Source: Cryptomeria japonica
Lineage: Eukaryota; Streptophyta; Pinopsida; Cupressales; Cupressaceae
NCBI RefSeq assembly: GCF_030272615.1
Contig: NC_081413.1
Location: forward strand, 156,739,849-156,803,848
Length of the DNA stretch: 64,000 nucleotides
Direction: 5' to 3'
Both the position numbers and the translations under genes were made by a program. Under the pieces are notes generated by a model. That model did no database searches and had not been told where the DNA came from. It saw only the letters and a list, made by a program, of their open reading frames with translations. Numbering within the stretch: the stretch's first letter is position 1; the number at the start of each line of letters is the position of its first letter. Below, piece after piece: positions 1 through 10,108 of the stretch.

Positions 1-1
1 G

Positions 2-3000
2 TCATACACTGATATGCCTGGATTGGATCCGGATTTGGTAATGCATCATCTGACAGTCAAACCGGAGGCAAAACCAGTAAAACAAAAATTAAGAAAAATG
101 CATCCACAAGTGGCATTACTAGTCAAAGCAGAACTTGAGAAATTACTCGATGTCGGATTCATACGCCCAATTGATTATCCTGAATGGATCTCCAACTTGG
201 TACCTGTCAGTAAACCAGATCGCAGCATCAGAATTTGCACAGATTTCAGAGACATCAACAAAGCTTGTCCAAAGGATGACTTCCCATTACCAAACATTGA
301 CTTGATTGTTGATCTCACAGCAGGTCATGAAATGCTATCATTAATGGATGGATTCTCTGGCTATAATCAGATAAGAATCGCACCCGAGGATCAACATAAA
401 ACAACATTTACTTGTCCGTGGGGAACTTTCTACTGGAATGTCATGCCTTTCGGGCTAAAAAATGCAAGTGCTACATATCAAAGAGCCATGACTACTATCT
501 TTCATGATCTCATGCATGTAACTGTGGAAGATTATGTTGACGATCTCTTGGTCAAATCAATAGACAGAAATACACATTTGGACATACTTTTAGTTGCCTT
601 TGATCGGTTGGAAAAATACAAAGTAAGATTAAACCCTAAGAAATGTGTCTTTGGAGTAACCTCCGGGAAGCTCCTAGGATTCATTGTATCCAAAAGAGGA
701 ATTGAATCGGATCCAGCAAAAGTCAAAGCTTTCTTGGAAATGCAACCACCAAGAAATATCAGTCAACTTCGATCTTTACAGGGCAGACTCCAGTCCATTC
801 GAAGATTCATAGCACAACTGGCAGATAAGTGTAATCCTTTTCAGCACCTGCTACATAAAAAAATCAAATTCAAATGGGATGACAACTGTCAACAGGCTTT
901 CCGGACGCTCAAAGATTATCTTCTAAATCTGTCAGTTCTGATGCCACCAGTTCCAGATCAACCACTGTTACTATACATATCAGCTACTCCAATAGCACTG
1001 GGGGCACTCTTAGCGCAACAAATCGCTGAAGGCAAGGAAAAAGCAGTATACTATATCAGTCGCACATTGGTGGGATATGAGCTAAACTACACACCAATTG
1101 AGTGTGCATGCCTCGCTGTGGTCTTTGCTTCACAGAAATTACGACATTACATGCTTACTCATAAGACAAAGTTAATTGCAAGGATAGATCCATTGAAATA
1201 CCTTCTCAATAAGGCAACACTTACTGGGCGACTGGCCAAATGGGTAATGATACTGAGTGAATTCGACATCGAGTATGTGGACAGAAAAGCAATAAAAGGA
1301 CAAGCCATCGCAGATCAATTAGCAGATGCTCCCATGATAGATGATGTTTCTCTAAGTTCAGAATTTCCAGATGAATCCATTTTGACAATGTCACATGCAA
1401 AGCCATGGCAACTATACTTTGACGGCTCATATACACAGCATGGGGCAGGAGCTGGCATCCTCTTTATAACTCCTCAAGGGGATTCTATACCAAAATCATA
1501 CCGCTTATCATTTCCTTGCACTAACAATATAGCGGAATATGAGGCATTAACAATAGGATTACGAATTGCAGTTCAATGGAAGATCCAGGAACTTCGTGTT
1601 TTTGGGGATTCCCAACTTGTCATCCGTCAAGCAACTAGTGATTACCAAACTAAAGACGAGAAGCTAATGCCTTATAAACAAATGGTGGATGGTCTGAAAC
1701 AATATTTCACAAAGATAGACTTTGAGAAGATACCAAGAGAGCAGAATCGCGCCGTAGATGCCATGGTTACAATTGCTTCACTAATCGATTTGCCTCCAAA
1801 TGAGACCCACTATGAGTTCTTAGTCAATAACCTTTTGGTCCCTTCATATGAGATCATGCCTACTGAGACGCTATGCGTTGTCGGTCCCGAATCCCAGTTA
1901 TATGGTTCCATTTTCACATACCTACGTGACAATACTTTACCTCCTGATCTATCAAATAACCAACGTCGCACTTTCATTCGCCAATCCTCTCGATATGTCA
2001 TTTTAGCTGATATTCTATACTGACGAGGTCTCGATGGCACTCTTCTTAGATGTTTAGAAAGCGACGAAGCTCAGATTGCGTTATGGGAAGTGCATGAAGG
2101 GATATGTGGTCCACATGCTAGTGGTCCTACCTTGGCCAAGAAACTCATCAAGACTGGATATTACTGGCCCAATATGGAAAAAGACTCATACCAGTTTGTC
2201 AAGAAATGTAAGCAATGTCAAATTCATGGAGATCTCATACATGCACCAGCATCATAAGAACTTCAACCGCTTGCATCTCCTTGGCCCTTTTGTCAATGGG
2301 GACTCAATCTCATAGGCAAGATTCACCCTCATTCTTCCAATGGTCATAAATTCATTATCACTGCCACAGAGTATTTTACAAAATGGATTGAAGCCGTGCC
2401 TCTCACACAAGTTACTGGAAAACAGATTGCTACATTCATCCTCAACTATATCATTTGCCGATACGGTATTCTTGTTTCCATTATCACTGATAACGGGCGT
2501 CCCTTCAAAAATCAGGATGTTCGTGAACTCTGTGACCGCTTCCATATCTCCCATCGTTTCTCCACACCATATTACCCCCAAGGCAATGGCCAAGCTGAGG
2601 CGTCTAATAAAACAATCCTTAAAATCCTAAAGAAGACAGTCGATGATGCTAGTCGTAATTGGCATATTCAACTTAATCCTGCACTTTGGGCCTACCGCAC
2701 AAGTGTCCGTACACCCACAGGAGCTACACCCTATTCACTAGTCTATGGTTTTGAAGCCATCTTGCCTATTGAGGTCAAGCTACCCTCTTTACGGGTCTCT
2801 TTGCAAAACATCATCAGTGACGAAGACTACAGGGTCTCTCGCTTATAAGAGCTGGAACTACTGGATGAACGAAGACAAATTGCTTTTAGTCATCTCAAAG
2901 CTTACCAACAACGAATGAGTCGCAACTACAATCACAAGGTCAAGCCTCGCACATTTGAGGTAGGTGACTTGGTTCTCAGAGAAAATCCTAAAAATCAACA

Positions 3001-3157
3001 AGACAGAGAGAAGAAGGGCAAGTTCGAACCAAACTAGCTTGGTCCTTACATTATTACAGCAGCATATGGATCTGGTACCTATCAGCTCTCAACTACAGAG
3101 GGTGAACCTTTGGAGGATCCTATAAACAACATGCACCTTCGCAGGTTCTACACATAG
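2..3157 (+). pseudogene. pol: Element A pol: RT - RNase H - aRNase H - integrase, with four in-frame stops
   Basis: One frame is open from the window edge to a TAG at 3155-3157, interrupted only by TGA 2021-2023, TAA 2255-2257, TAA 2846-2848 and TAG 3035-3037; there is no frameshift. Counting from the Met at 14, RT has the DFRDIN and FSGYNQ motifs and the YVDD active site at residues 174-177. A gypsy RNase H follows, then a second (archaeal-type, RVT_3-like) RNase H with FDGS at about residue 470. Integrase has an HHCC zinc-binding region (about 2090-2220), then the catalytic core. The first catalytic Asp is replaced by Asn (codon 2306-2308); the second (TDNG) and the Glu (NGQAEA) remain. The protein ends just before the 3' non-coding region. 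It is certainly dead: four stops plus a lost catalytic residue. Confidence 0.92.
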
Positions 3158-4038
3158 CTCTTCAGAGTATCCTAATTCAAAAATACAAAAAAGAAAAAAA
3201 AAATACAAAAAAAAAATTTAAAACAAAAAAATCGTTACTTGGTTAAAACCTGGCAAACAGGTGCCCTGTGACACAAAAAACATTGAAAAAAAAAAAGAAA
3301 AAAAAGTAAAGGGAAATAATTTCGTCCAACGGTGAAAACCACTTCGGTGGCGCCCTGGGCAAGTACCATGGTGAAAACTGGGTCACCAGCGCCATGCGTA
3401 GAGACATTGCTCCTCTCTCCTTCAGGATTCACTTTCATCCTTTCACTTTGCACACACTCACAACCTATTCATTCATAATAAACTTACCCATTCCCATCAT
3501 GGCTTATTATTGATCTACAAAAAGAAGAAGGGCAAGTTCAAACCAAATTGGCTTGGTCCTTACATCATTACAGCAGCATATGGATCTGGGGCATATCAAC
3601 TCTCAACTACAGAAGGTGAACCTTTGGAGGATCCTATCAACAACATGCACCTTTGCCGGTTCTACACATAGCTCTTCGGAATATCCTAATTCAAAAAAAA
3701 AAAATTCAAAAAATTCAAAAAATACAAAAAAATTAAAAAACAAAAAAAAAATCATTACTTGGTGAAAACTTGGCAAACAGGCGCCTTGTGACACAAAAAA
3801 ACATTGAAAAATTGAAAAAAGTAAAGAGAAATAATTTCATCCAACGGTGAAAACCACTTTGGTGGCGCCCTGGGCAAGTACCATGGTGAAAACTGGGTTA
3901 CCAGCGCCATGTGCAGAGACATTGCTCCTCCCTCCTTCAGGATTCACTTTCATTCTTTCACTTTGCACACACTCACGACCAATTCGTTCATAATAAACTT
4001 ACCCATTCCCATCATGGCTTGTTATTGATCTACCCAAG
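3011..4038 (+). repeat. 514-bp tandem duplication of the pol end and following 3' sequence
   Basis: Unit 1 is 3011-3524 and unit 2 is 3525-4038. Both begin AAGAAGGGCAAGTTC within the integrase C-terminus, pass the pol stop (TAG 3155-3157 in unit 1) and an A-rich tract, and end near TTGATCTAC. Unit 1 carries TAG where unit 2 has TGG, so the nonsense change in unit 1 either post-dates the duplication or unit 2 reverted; the former is simpler. Unit 2 is a displaced copy of the integrase tail without the rest of the enzyme. Confidence 0.9.
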
Positions 4039-5396
4039 ATTGGTTAGCCATTCATAATAAACATTCCTTTTCCTCCCTTTCCATCCATAATAAATCAGAT
4101 CCTATCTGTGGCTAAGGCAAATCCTACGTCTAGTGATGGGTGTGGAACTGAGAACATCACATGTTTCGAGGAGTACAGTTTCTTCCAGCTTTCTTCAGTC
4201 TATCTGCGCACAATCCGCAATAAAGCAACATTTGCATCACAGATCCGCAATAAAGTTTCATCTTCTCCGCAATAAAGTATCAGTTTCATGGATTCAGTCA
4301 GTTTCAGATAAGACACAGCAGCAATAATGGGCTTCAACAAATCAAATCTTTCAACAGACTCAGACAACATTATGGTTCAGTGCTATCTATCCTTTCTATG
4401 AAAGTAAACATTGTGACCACAATCAAATAAGACTTATACAAGTGATAAGAGACACTAAATTTGAGGACTACAGTGGATGTTGGTGTCGAGTCTTGGTTTT
4501 CTTTTGATTTTATCTTTCTGGTGACATGTCTTTTAGCTTTTCTAGGATGTCTTTGACTAGAGATTCTATCTCCAGGATGTCTTTGACTAGAAAGGCAAGG
4601 ATGGGGTATCGTCACCTATTTGTATTTGCTGTCTGTGGATTGTCTCTTAGTAATGCTATGACTTGTCCAAGGATATGAGGACACTGTGAGTCTAGTGTGA
4701 ACTGGGGCATTCCTTGTTTGTGACTGTCTTATCTCCATGCAAACAGGTACAATGACTTTCTGGGTCGAACATATGCCTCGATTGTCATAACCTATTTTGT
4801 CATAATAAAGCTCAATGATGATAACGCACAAGAAGCTCTTTCACTTTCATATCTTCTGTCTTCCATCCCCCTTTCTTGATTGACTTCTATCGTCCTTCTC
4901 GAGTCCGCATAGCCTGCTATCACATGACTGAGTATAATGACACACCAAAAATATTTGCATCTCATGTAGTTTCACCTGCATTACCACATATAAGCATTTC
5001 CATACATACATATAGATATCACAATTGCATCACATCCTGCACACAACACCTGTTAGCACAATTTACATCTGCATTATCATATTCATTGACATTGCATACA
5101 TTCACATTTGCATTGGCATAACATATAAAACATAAACGAACAAAAAAAAAAAAATATTGCATTGCATCATATACATATTTACATCCATATTATAAGCATC
5201 ACATAAAAACATACATCATAAAACATACATCACATAGGTACACATGCATATAGCTGCCGCAAAGATGAATCATCTCATATATATAATCAAAAGTGTCATG
5301 ATACAATGATGTCAAAATCATATGGCTACAAAAGCACCTGCAGGTGTCTACAATACAAAAATGGTACAAAACTGATACAAAGGGAGCCCTCTAAGG
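4039..5396 (+). other. Element A 3' region, no gene seen
   Basis: About 1.36 kb between the duplicated pol end and the antisense PMD gene. I see only short unconvincing frames. From about 4960 to 5290 it is rich in ACAT/CATA-type words. Long non-coding 3' regions are usual in Tat elements. The 3' end of the antisense gene's transcript would fall here, but I could not pick out a convincing polyadenylation signal. Confidence 0.6.
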
Positions 5397-7375
5397 CTAT
5401 GATGAACTCCCTCCCTCGAAGCCGCCTGGCCTCGGTGGAATCTGAGCCCCTGAAGGACCCGCCCCAAGATCATCCTGCCTGTCTCCTCTATCTGGTGATG
5501 CTGAAGGACCCATGACCCCACCACTCGATGCCTGTCTCCTCCGGCTCCCCCCTGTAGCTATCGTTGTACGCGACGGTCTATGGAAGCTCCTCGCCCGCTG
5601 ATCTGCTGGCACTGCACCATAGTAGAGGTCTCTCCAGTAGGCTATCTCCTCTCCTGCCCGTAGGAAATAAGCATATCCGGCCCCTGCATCCTCTGCTGCT
5701 TGCCTCCCAGCCCTCAGTGCTGTCTCAGCCTCTGTGTAGCGCTGGATAGCCTGATCCCGCTCTTGCTCAGTATCCCTGAGCCTGGTCCTAAGCCTGGTCC
5801 TGAGCCGATCCCTCTCCCTCTCCAAATCCTGAATCTCATCTACCTGGCCCTGGCAGATCTCCCTCAGATCTAGTAGCTTAGCCTCCACTGGGTCAATCCC
5901 CTCTGCCTCTACTCCTGCTAGTGGCTCATCCTCTACGGGTGCCTGCCCCTGTGCCTGTACAGGTACCTGTACTGGTACCTGTCTCTGTCTCTGTCCCTGT
6001 GCCTGTACCTGTCCAGGACCCTGTGCTGCTGGTACCTGTAGCGACAACCACCGTGACCCCTCACCACCCGAGCCTGCCTCTCCTCTCCACCCTCCCTCCG
6101 AGCTGCCACTCGCCTCTCTCCAACTACTCCCCTCCTCCTCCATCGGCCTCGGCCCCCATCACCTCCACCATCATCATCATCTCCCCCACCATCTCCCTCC
6201 AGTGCCTCTCCAGGATCTGTCAACCGTGGGAATGGATGCTCTGCCCAATATGGTGTATACTCAGCATCCATCCCAGCATCCTCGATCTCGGGCCACATGT
6301 CCCAAGGTAGAGGTATCATCTCCACCAGCTGAGTCACTGCCTGATCATATGACAGTAACGGCCCAAACTGTGCCTGATCCCTGACTGTGTGGGCATACAT
6401 GCCTGATCCCCGGGGCATCCTCTGAATCCGGCCAAACTGTCGGCCAATCCTGTCTACCAGCTACCTCTCTAGCACATAGGGCGTCCACCCAATCAAATAC
6501 CTGCTCCGAAAGGTGTAGGGTAGCTCAACTGCGTCATCCTCCCACTGCTCGCAGCCCAGATAAGGTCACCATATGACCTCATCAATGTCATCAATCACTC
6601 GCCGCCAATGCTCTAGCCTACCAATCTGTGGCTACAATGTGATCATATCGTATAAATGTACAAAGCTACGTCCATAACCTCTGCCCCTGAAGTGTATCGG
6701 TCGGGTAACCGGCAGATGCTCATAAGCCCATACCTGCAGCAAGGTAACTCCGCAGTCCAATCCCACTGATCCATGATAAACAAATTGATGCAGCTCGTAA
6801 TACAGGTGGGCCAATACACATGGTCCCCAGGCATATCTGGTATGTTGTGTCATTAGCGTCTCCAGTGCTCCTCCCCAGCCCACAACCAACCCCCGTGTCA
6901 CCCTGTCCGGACACAGGAAACCACTGATAGCTCCTCCGATCACTGCCGACAATGCTAACCCTGTGGCTGTCATGGTGTCCCATGCCACGTGTCCTGCCCT
7001 CATCTCCAATCCAGGGTCCTGAAATACCCATCTCAATGCCTCCCTGTCTCCATCTCGATCGTATGGGATCAGCTCCCCATCGATCGGCACCCGCAGAATC
7101 CGGTATACATCCTCCAGAGTGACTGTCATCTCACCCATAGGCAAATGGAATGTGCACGTCTCAGAGTGCCATCTCTCAGCCAGCGCAGTCAGCAAACCCA
7201 TGTTTGCCCAAAACTTGGGCACATACAGCACATGTCTCAAACCCATCTCCTCAATGGCAACTCTGTCCTCGAGCGACAACTCAGGTCGCAACCTCTGCGT
7301 CGACGGGAATCTCTCCCGTGACTCTAGCATCAGCAAATACTCCTGCAGTCAAACAACTCAATCATGTCAGTTATA

Positions 7376-7650
7376 GTGGCATTCACTGTTTATCACAAAA
7401 TGCTACTCGCTATCTAAATGCATATGGCTATCTACCCTAGTGACACTCACTGTTCATCACAAAGTGTTGCTATTTATCCTAGTGGTACTCACTGTTCATC
7501 ACAAAGTACTACGTGTGTGACACTCACTATTCATCACAAAGTGTTACTCACATTTGCACTCCCTGTTCATCACAAAGTGCTGCTCATATTTCAGTACTCC
7601 CTGTTCATCACAAAGTACTCTATCTTGGTACTCACTGTTCATCACAAAGT
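7376..7650. repeat. Minisatellite around the core TTCATCACAAAGT
   Basis: At least seven copies of a core close to CACTCACTGTTCATCACAAA are separated by 10-20 bp of variable sequence; a degenerate further copy lies near 7726. The spacing is irregular, so this is a loosely organised tandem array. It lies inside the predicted intron of the antisense PMD gene. Confidence 0.8.
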
Positions 7651-7789
7651 GCCTTGATCTATCCTAGTCTTCCTAGAGGACCTGCTTGAGTGTATCCTCT
7701 CAGCAGCTTATCCAATCGACAGCGTATGTTCATCACAGAACTGCCGATTTGACCTAGAAGATGCAAATTCATACTTTTCAAACGCAAAC

Positions 7790-7995
7790 ACGCTCAAAGA
7801 CTGCACAGACGCGCCTGCCTGACACAAACGTGCCTATGATCTGCATAGACGCGCCTAGTTGACATAGACGTGCCTTCTTGGCACAAATGCGCCTGTCCAG
7901 CACAGACGCGGCCGCATGTGACACAGACACGGGTCCAGACATAGACGCGGCTGGCACAAACACAGACGTGTTTGGCACCAACGTAGACGCGCCTA
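7790..7995. repeat. Minisatellite with about 21-bp units around ACAGACGCGCCT
   Basis: About nine to ten degenerate units of the type gcacagacgcgcctNNNtga run head to tail (for example near 7801, 7843, 7865, 7885, 7906). CpG-containing units in an otherwise AT-rich region make it stand out. It is the second repeat block in the predicted intron. Confidence 0.75.
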
Positions 7996-8265
7996 AACAT
8001 TTTTTGACACTTTTTGGACCCTAGTCTAAGCGCATTTATTACCCTATTCAACATGCATTAATGACAAAAATTAAATGCGTCAAAGTATGAGGAGGTTTGG
8101 TGGTACTTACCGGCTCTCCTACCTCTGCTGGCCTCTGGAATCAGCGAACGTGGTCGAATCTGTGAGTGAAAGCCATCGCTTCTGACTGCTCCTGCTCTAT
8201 TCTCGCTCTGCAATATGCTCTTGTGGACGTGTGGATGACAATGAGGATGTATTTTCCCCCGTGGT

Positions 8266-8278
8266 CTATCTTATAGCC
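8266..8278 (-). promoter_or_regulatory. TATA-like box upstream of the antisense PMD gene
   Basis: On the minus strand this reads GGCTATAAGATA, about 90 bases before the exon-1 ATG at 8176. That is a plausible distance for a plant core promoter plus short leader. It would make the antisense gene a separate transcription unit pointing away from the 3' LTR. Confidence 0.35.
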
Positions 8279-8507
8279 TACCCTAGCCCTCGCACTCATT
8301 TCCCGAGTCAGTCTTCGTTATCCCGTGACTTTGTCACTTTATCCGGTCAATCCATTCCATCTTGTCTTTCTTATCGAGAGATTGTCTGCAATCTTTTCAG
8401 ACATTTTCATCCAATCTCTCGAGGGGGCATATCATTCCCATTCTGGGGCAACTCTGTATCAGTTCATCTTATCTTCTTTGAAACAACGCGACAAGCCGCA
8501 TTATCTC
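8279..8507. other. Short spacer between antisense gene promoter and polypurine tract
   Basis: No gene, repeat or other signal recognised. It probably contains upstream promoter sequence for the antisense gene and the last internal bases of element A. Confidence 0.4.
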
Positions 8508-8521
8508 AAAGAGGGGCAAAA
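8508..8521 (+). promoter_or_regulatory. Polypurine tract (PPT) of element A
   Basis: AAAGAGGGGCAAAA lies directly before the LTR start TGTAGACACC. This is the expected position and composition of the plus-strand primer used in reverse transcription. Confidence 0.85.
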
Positions 8522-8547
8522 TGTAGACACCTAAAATTGTCATGTCT

Positions 8548-8785
8548 AATTAAATAAATATTTTATTTATTTAATTATCTAAGCTTAATTCTTCTATTAA
8601 CTAAATAAATCATTTATTTATTTAATTAATTCATTTATTCTCTTCTAGCCTTATTTCTCATTTAAATAAATACATTTATTTATTTAAATTATCATTTTCC
8701 TAAATTAAATAAATATTCTTATTTATTTAATTATCCTACTTCTTCTATTAATTAAATAAATCTTTATTTATTTAATTAATTCATT
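8548..8785. repeat. Series of AT-rich palindromes in the element A LTR
   Basis: Five successive inverted repeats of the form TTAAATAAAT ... ATTTATTTAA follow one another, each arm about 10-14 bp with a very short loop. They could form hairpins. The same kind of block follows the start of the related LTRs at 60856 and in the solo LTR near 25850-26010. Confidence 0.8.
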
Positions 8786-8940
8786 AGCCTTTTCTACCTA
8801 TGACACATGTCATTCATCTCTTAATTCATACACTACCTACCCCTTTCATTATTTTATTATTTCTTTTACCTACCCTCTAATCATAGCCGACCTCCTTTTA
8901 CACCTCTCAATCTTATCCCTCCATTTCATATAGTGTCTTC

Positions 8941-8949
8941 TATATAAGG
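8941..8949 (+). promoter_or_regulatory. TATA box of the element A LTR
   Basis: TATATAAGG about 420 bp into the LTR and followed by about 340 bp of LTR is consistent with a U3/R boundary some 30 bp downstream. I infer transcription to start near 8975. Confidence 0.55.
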
Positions 8950-9291
8950 AGATGCTTCCTTCATTATCAAACCCTAATGACTTGATCAATTGACTACTTG
9001 GCATAGACAATCGTACTTGCAACCACATTCCGTTCTTTGTTGAGCTCTTGTGCATATGAAATCTGAGAGCAAATATATCAAACAAGATCAATGGAGATAG
9101 GAAGAATGGAGATCAAAACCCTATTGGACATGTGATGGTATAATCTTTTTGATTTCATGTGATTTGCATTGTCTTAGGTAATCTTCATATGTTATGGTGG
9201 ATCTTTGTTGATTGTTAGGCTAGGGTTTTGTGGTTGAATTCATTTAGCCTTTCAATATTGTTATTATTGTTATCCATTTTCACCGTATACA

Positions 9292-9609
9292 CCCACAATT
9301 TAATTTTTTTTTTTGAAATTTCTTGAAATTCGTGCCCAGGAAAAGGGCAAACCCCCCCGCCCCCAAAATAAATAAATAAATAAATAAATCAGAGCCTAAA
9401 GTTGTCCAATTTGGACAAATTTTATATGAAAAAGGGAGTTTTTGTGTGTTCTAAGCTCAACGATGAGGTCTGTTTGAGCCCAAAATACCTAGAAACAAAG
9501 AAGTACCATAGATCCAAATAAAAAGCTCTAAAAAAATTGAAACACTAGCCTCGAAAAATCTTCTGAAAAAATCAGGAACAATTAGCAGCAGATGTAGGTT
9601 GTGATACCA
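9292..9609 (-). other. Leader remnant of a minus-strand Copia element
   Basis: Read on the minus strand from 9609, the sequence begins TGGTATCACAACC, a near match to the Copia primer-binding site class TGGTATCAGAGC. It continues as a T-rich leader, passes a run of TTTA units (9365-9390) and a C/G run, and is then cut by the end of element A at 9291. No gag frame is recognisable. Confidence 0.45.
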
Positions 9610-9923
9610 TGAAGAAGTTGATAAATACAACTTCAGAGCTCCCAAGAACACCTGCAAGCAAAATACCTGTCACAAGAGAAGAATGGAGGCAAAAAAGCAA
9701 TAATGATTCTAAAGAAAAAGATTATCATTCAGAGAGGGAATGACTAAAAAAATACAATACAATCCTTATAAAAGGAGATTAGAAACCCTGAAGAAACCCT
9801 AAATGGATAATGTGTATTTAATACCTATAATATTATTAAATGGCTAAGTTTAACTTAAGTGTAGAGGATAATAGACTAATAATTAAATAAATAATTATTA
9901 GCTAATACATGATAACTCTAACA
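9610..9923 (-). repeat. Copia-type LTR (314 bp)
   Basis: On the minus strand it starts TGTTAGAGTTATCATG and ends CAACTTCTTCA, directly followed by the Copia-like PBS. TG...CA ends, a TATA-like box (TATAAGG on the minus strand, near 9770) and the start typical of Copia LTRs support the call. The element body is lost at 9291 by the element A insertion, so no second LTR or TSD can be checked. Confidence 0.55.
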
Positions 9924-10059
9924 ATACTAAATTTGTATGTTAATTTAATTTGTACTATATAGAAAATAAAAATATATTAATAAGAAGTATAATAATTTAA
10001 TATATAAATTTAATAATTATTATTATAGAATACTATATACAATACTAAATATAAATAAT
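9924..10059. other. AT-rich host DNA
   Basis: Very AT-rich sequence without genes. It resembles the AT-rich stretch from 30635 onward, which the nested-insertion model makes the original continuation of this locus. Confidence 0.5.
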
Positions 10060-10064
10060 CTAAA

Positions 10065-10072
<8 letters not shown>

Positions 10073-10108
<36 letters not shown>

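Larger units (their letters stand above)
7343..8110 (-). other. Predicted 768-nt intron of the antisense PMD gene
   Basis: Read on the minus strand, the donor is GTAAGTACCA directly after the exon-1 sequence and the acceptor is TTTGACTGCAG directly before GAGTATTTG. Joining them keeps the reading phase from the ATG into the PMD frame. The intron holds two different minisatellite blocks. There is no transcript evidence; an alternative is that translation starts within exon 2 and this is simply upstream DNA. Confidence 0.5.
5397..8176 (-). pseudogene. Antisense ORF of element A: plant mobile domain (PMD) plus coiled-coil protein, two exons, decayed
   Basis: Exon 1 is 8176-8111: ATG at 8176, 22 codons with one TGA, ending at a GTAAGT donor. 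Exon 2 starts at 7342 after an ACTGCAG acceptor and continues in phase. Its first 235 codons (to 6632) match the plant mobile domain (PF10536, the MAIN/MAIL1 family): key stretches are RPELSLEDR, ALAERWHSET, TFHLPMGEMTVTLEDV and VPIDGELI. The same frame continues past TAG (6634-6632), TGA (6568-6566) and TAG (6463-6461) through a Trp/Pro-rich part to an acidic Gly/Asp stretch near 6200. A frameshift near 6110-6160 leads into the last part (6143-5397) with a Gln/Pro-rich linker, an Arg/Glu coiled coil (about 5890-5700) and a Ser/Gly tail. The region is much more GC-rich than its surroundings. PMD proteins are known both as host silencing factors and inside plant transposons; here the place between integrase and 3' LTR points to an element gene. 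The splice model is inferred. Confidence 0.75.
1..9291 (+). mobile_element. Element A: 3' part of a Tat-type Ty3/gypsy LTR retrotransposon
   Basis: The 5' LTR, gag and protease lie before the window. What is visible, in order: RT, RNase H, a second RNase H, integrase (to 3157), a 514-bp tandem duplication, a long 3' non-pol region with an antisense PMD gene (5397-8176), a polypurine tract (8508-8521) and the 3' LTR (8522-9291). Two RNase H domains downstream of RT and an extra antisense ORF between integrase and 3' LTR are features known from the plant Tat lineage; placing A there is an inference from them. The LTR starts TGTAGACACC, like the element entering at 60856, so both belong to one family. 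The TSD cannot be checked because the left end is outside; the five bases after the LTR are CCCAC. Confidence 0.85.
8522..9291 (+). repeat. 3' LTR of element A (770 bp)
   Basis: Starts TGTAGACACCTAAAATTGTC right after the PPT and ends ACCGTATACA. U3 contains five AT-rich palindromes (8548-8785) and a TATA box TATATAAGG at 8941-8949. The start is shared with the LTR at 60856 and, on the other strand, with the solo LTR at 24175-26027 (TGTAGTCACAT), which also share the AT palindromes. The 3' boundary is chosen by analogy with the GGTATACA end of the LTR at 60856. Confidence 0.8.

Noticed and set aside
5921-6384. Plus-strand Pro/Val-rich frames
   Set aside because: Opposite strand of the GC-rich, Gly/Asp/Arg-rich part of the PMD gene; low complexity.
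7376-7995. CRISPR-like array
   Set aside because: Spacing is irregular, units are degenerate, the genome is that of a plant and the arrays lie in an intron: minisatellites.
5397-8176. Host MAIN/MAIL gene
   Set aside because: It lies between integrase and the PPT/3' LTR of element A, contains several stops and has an element-like coiled-coil tail.
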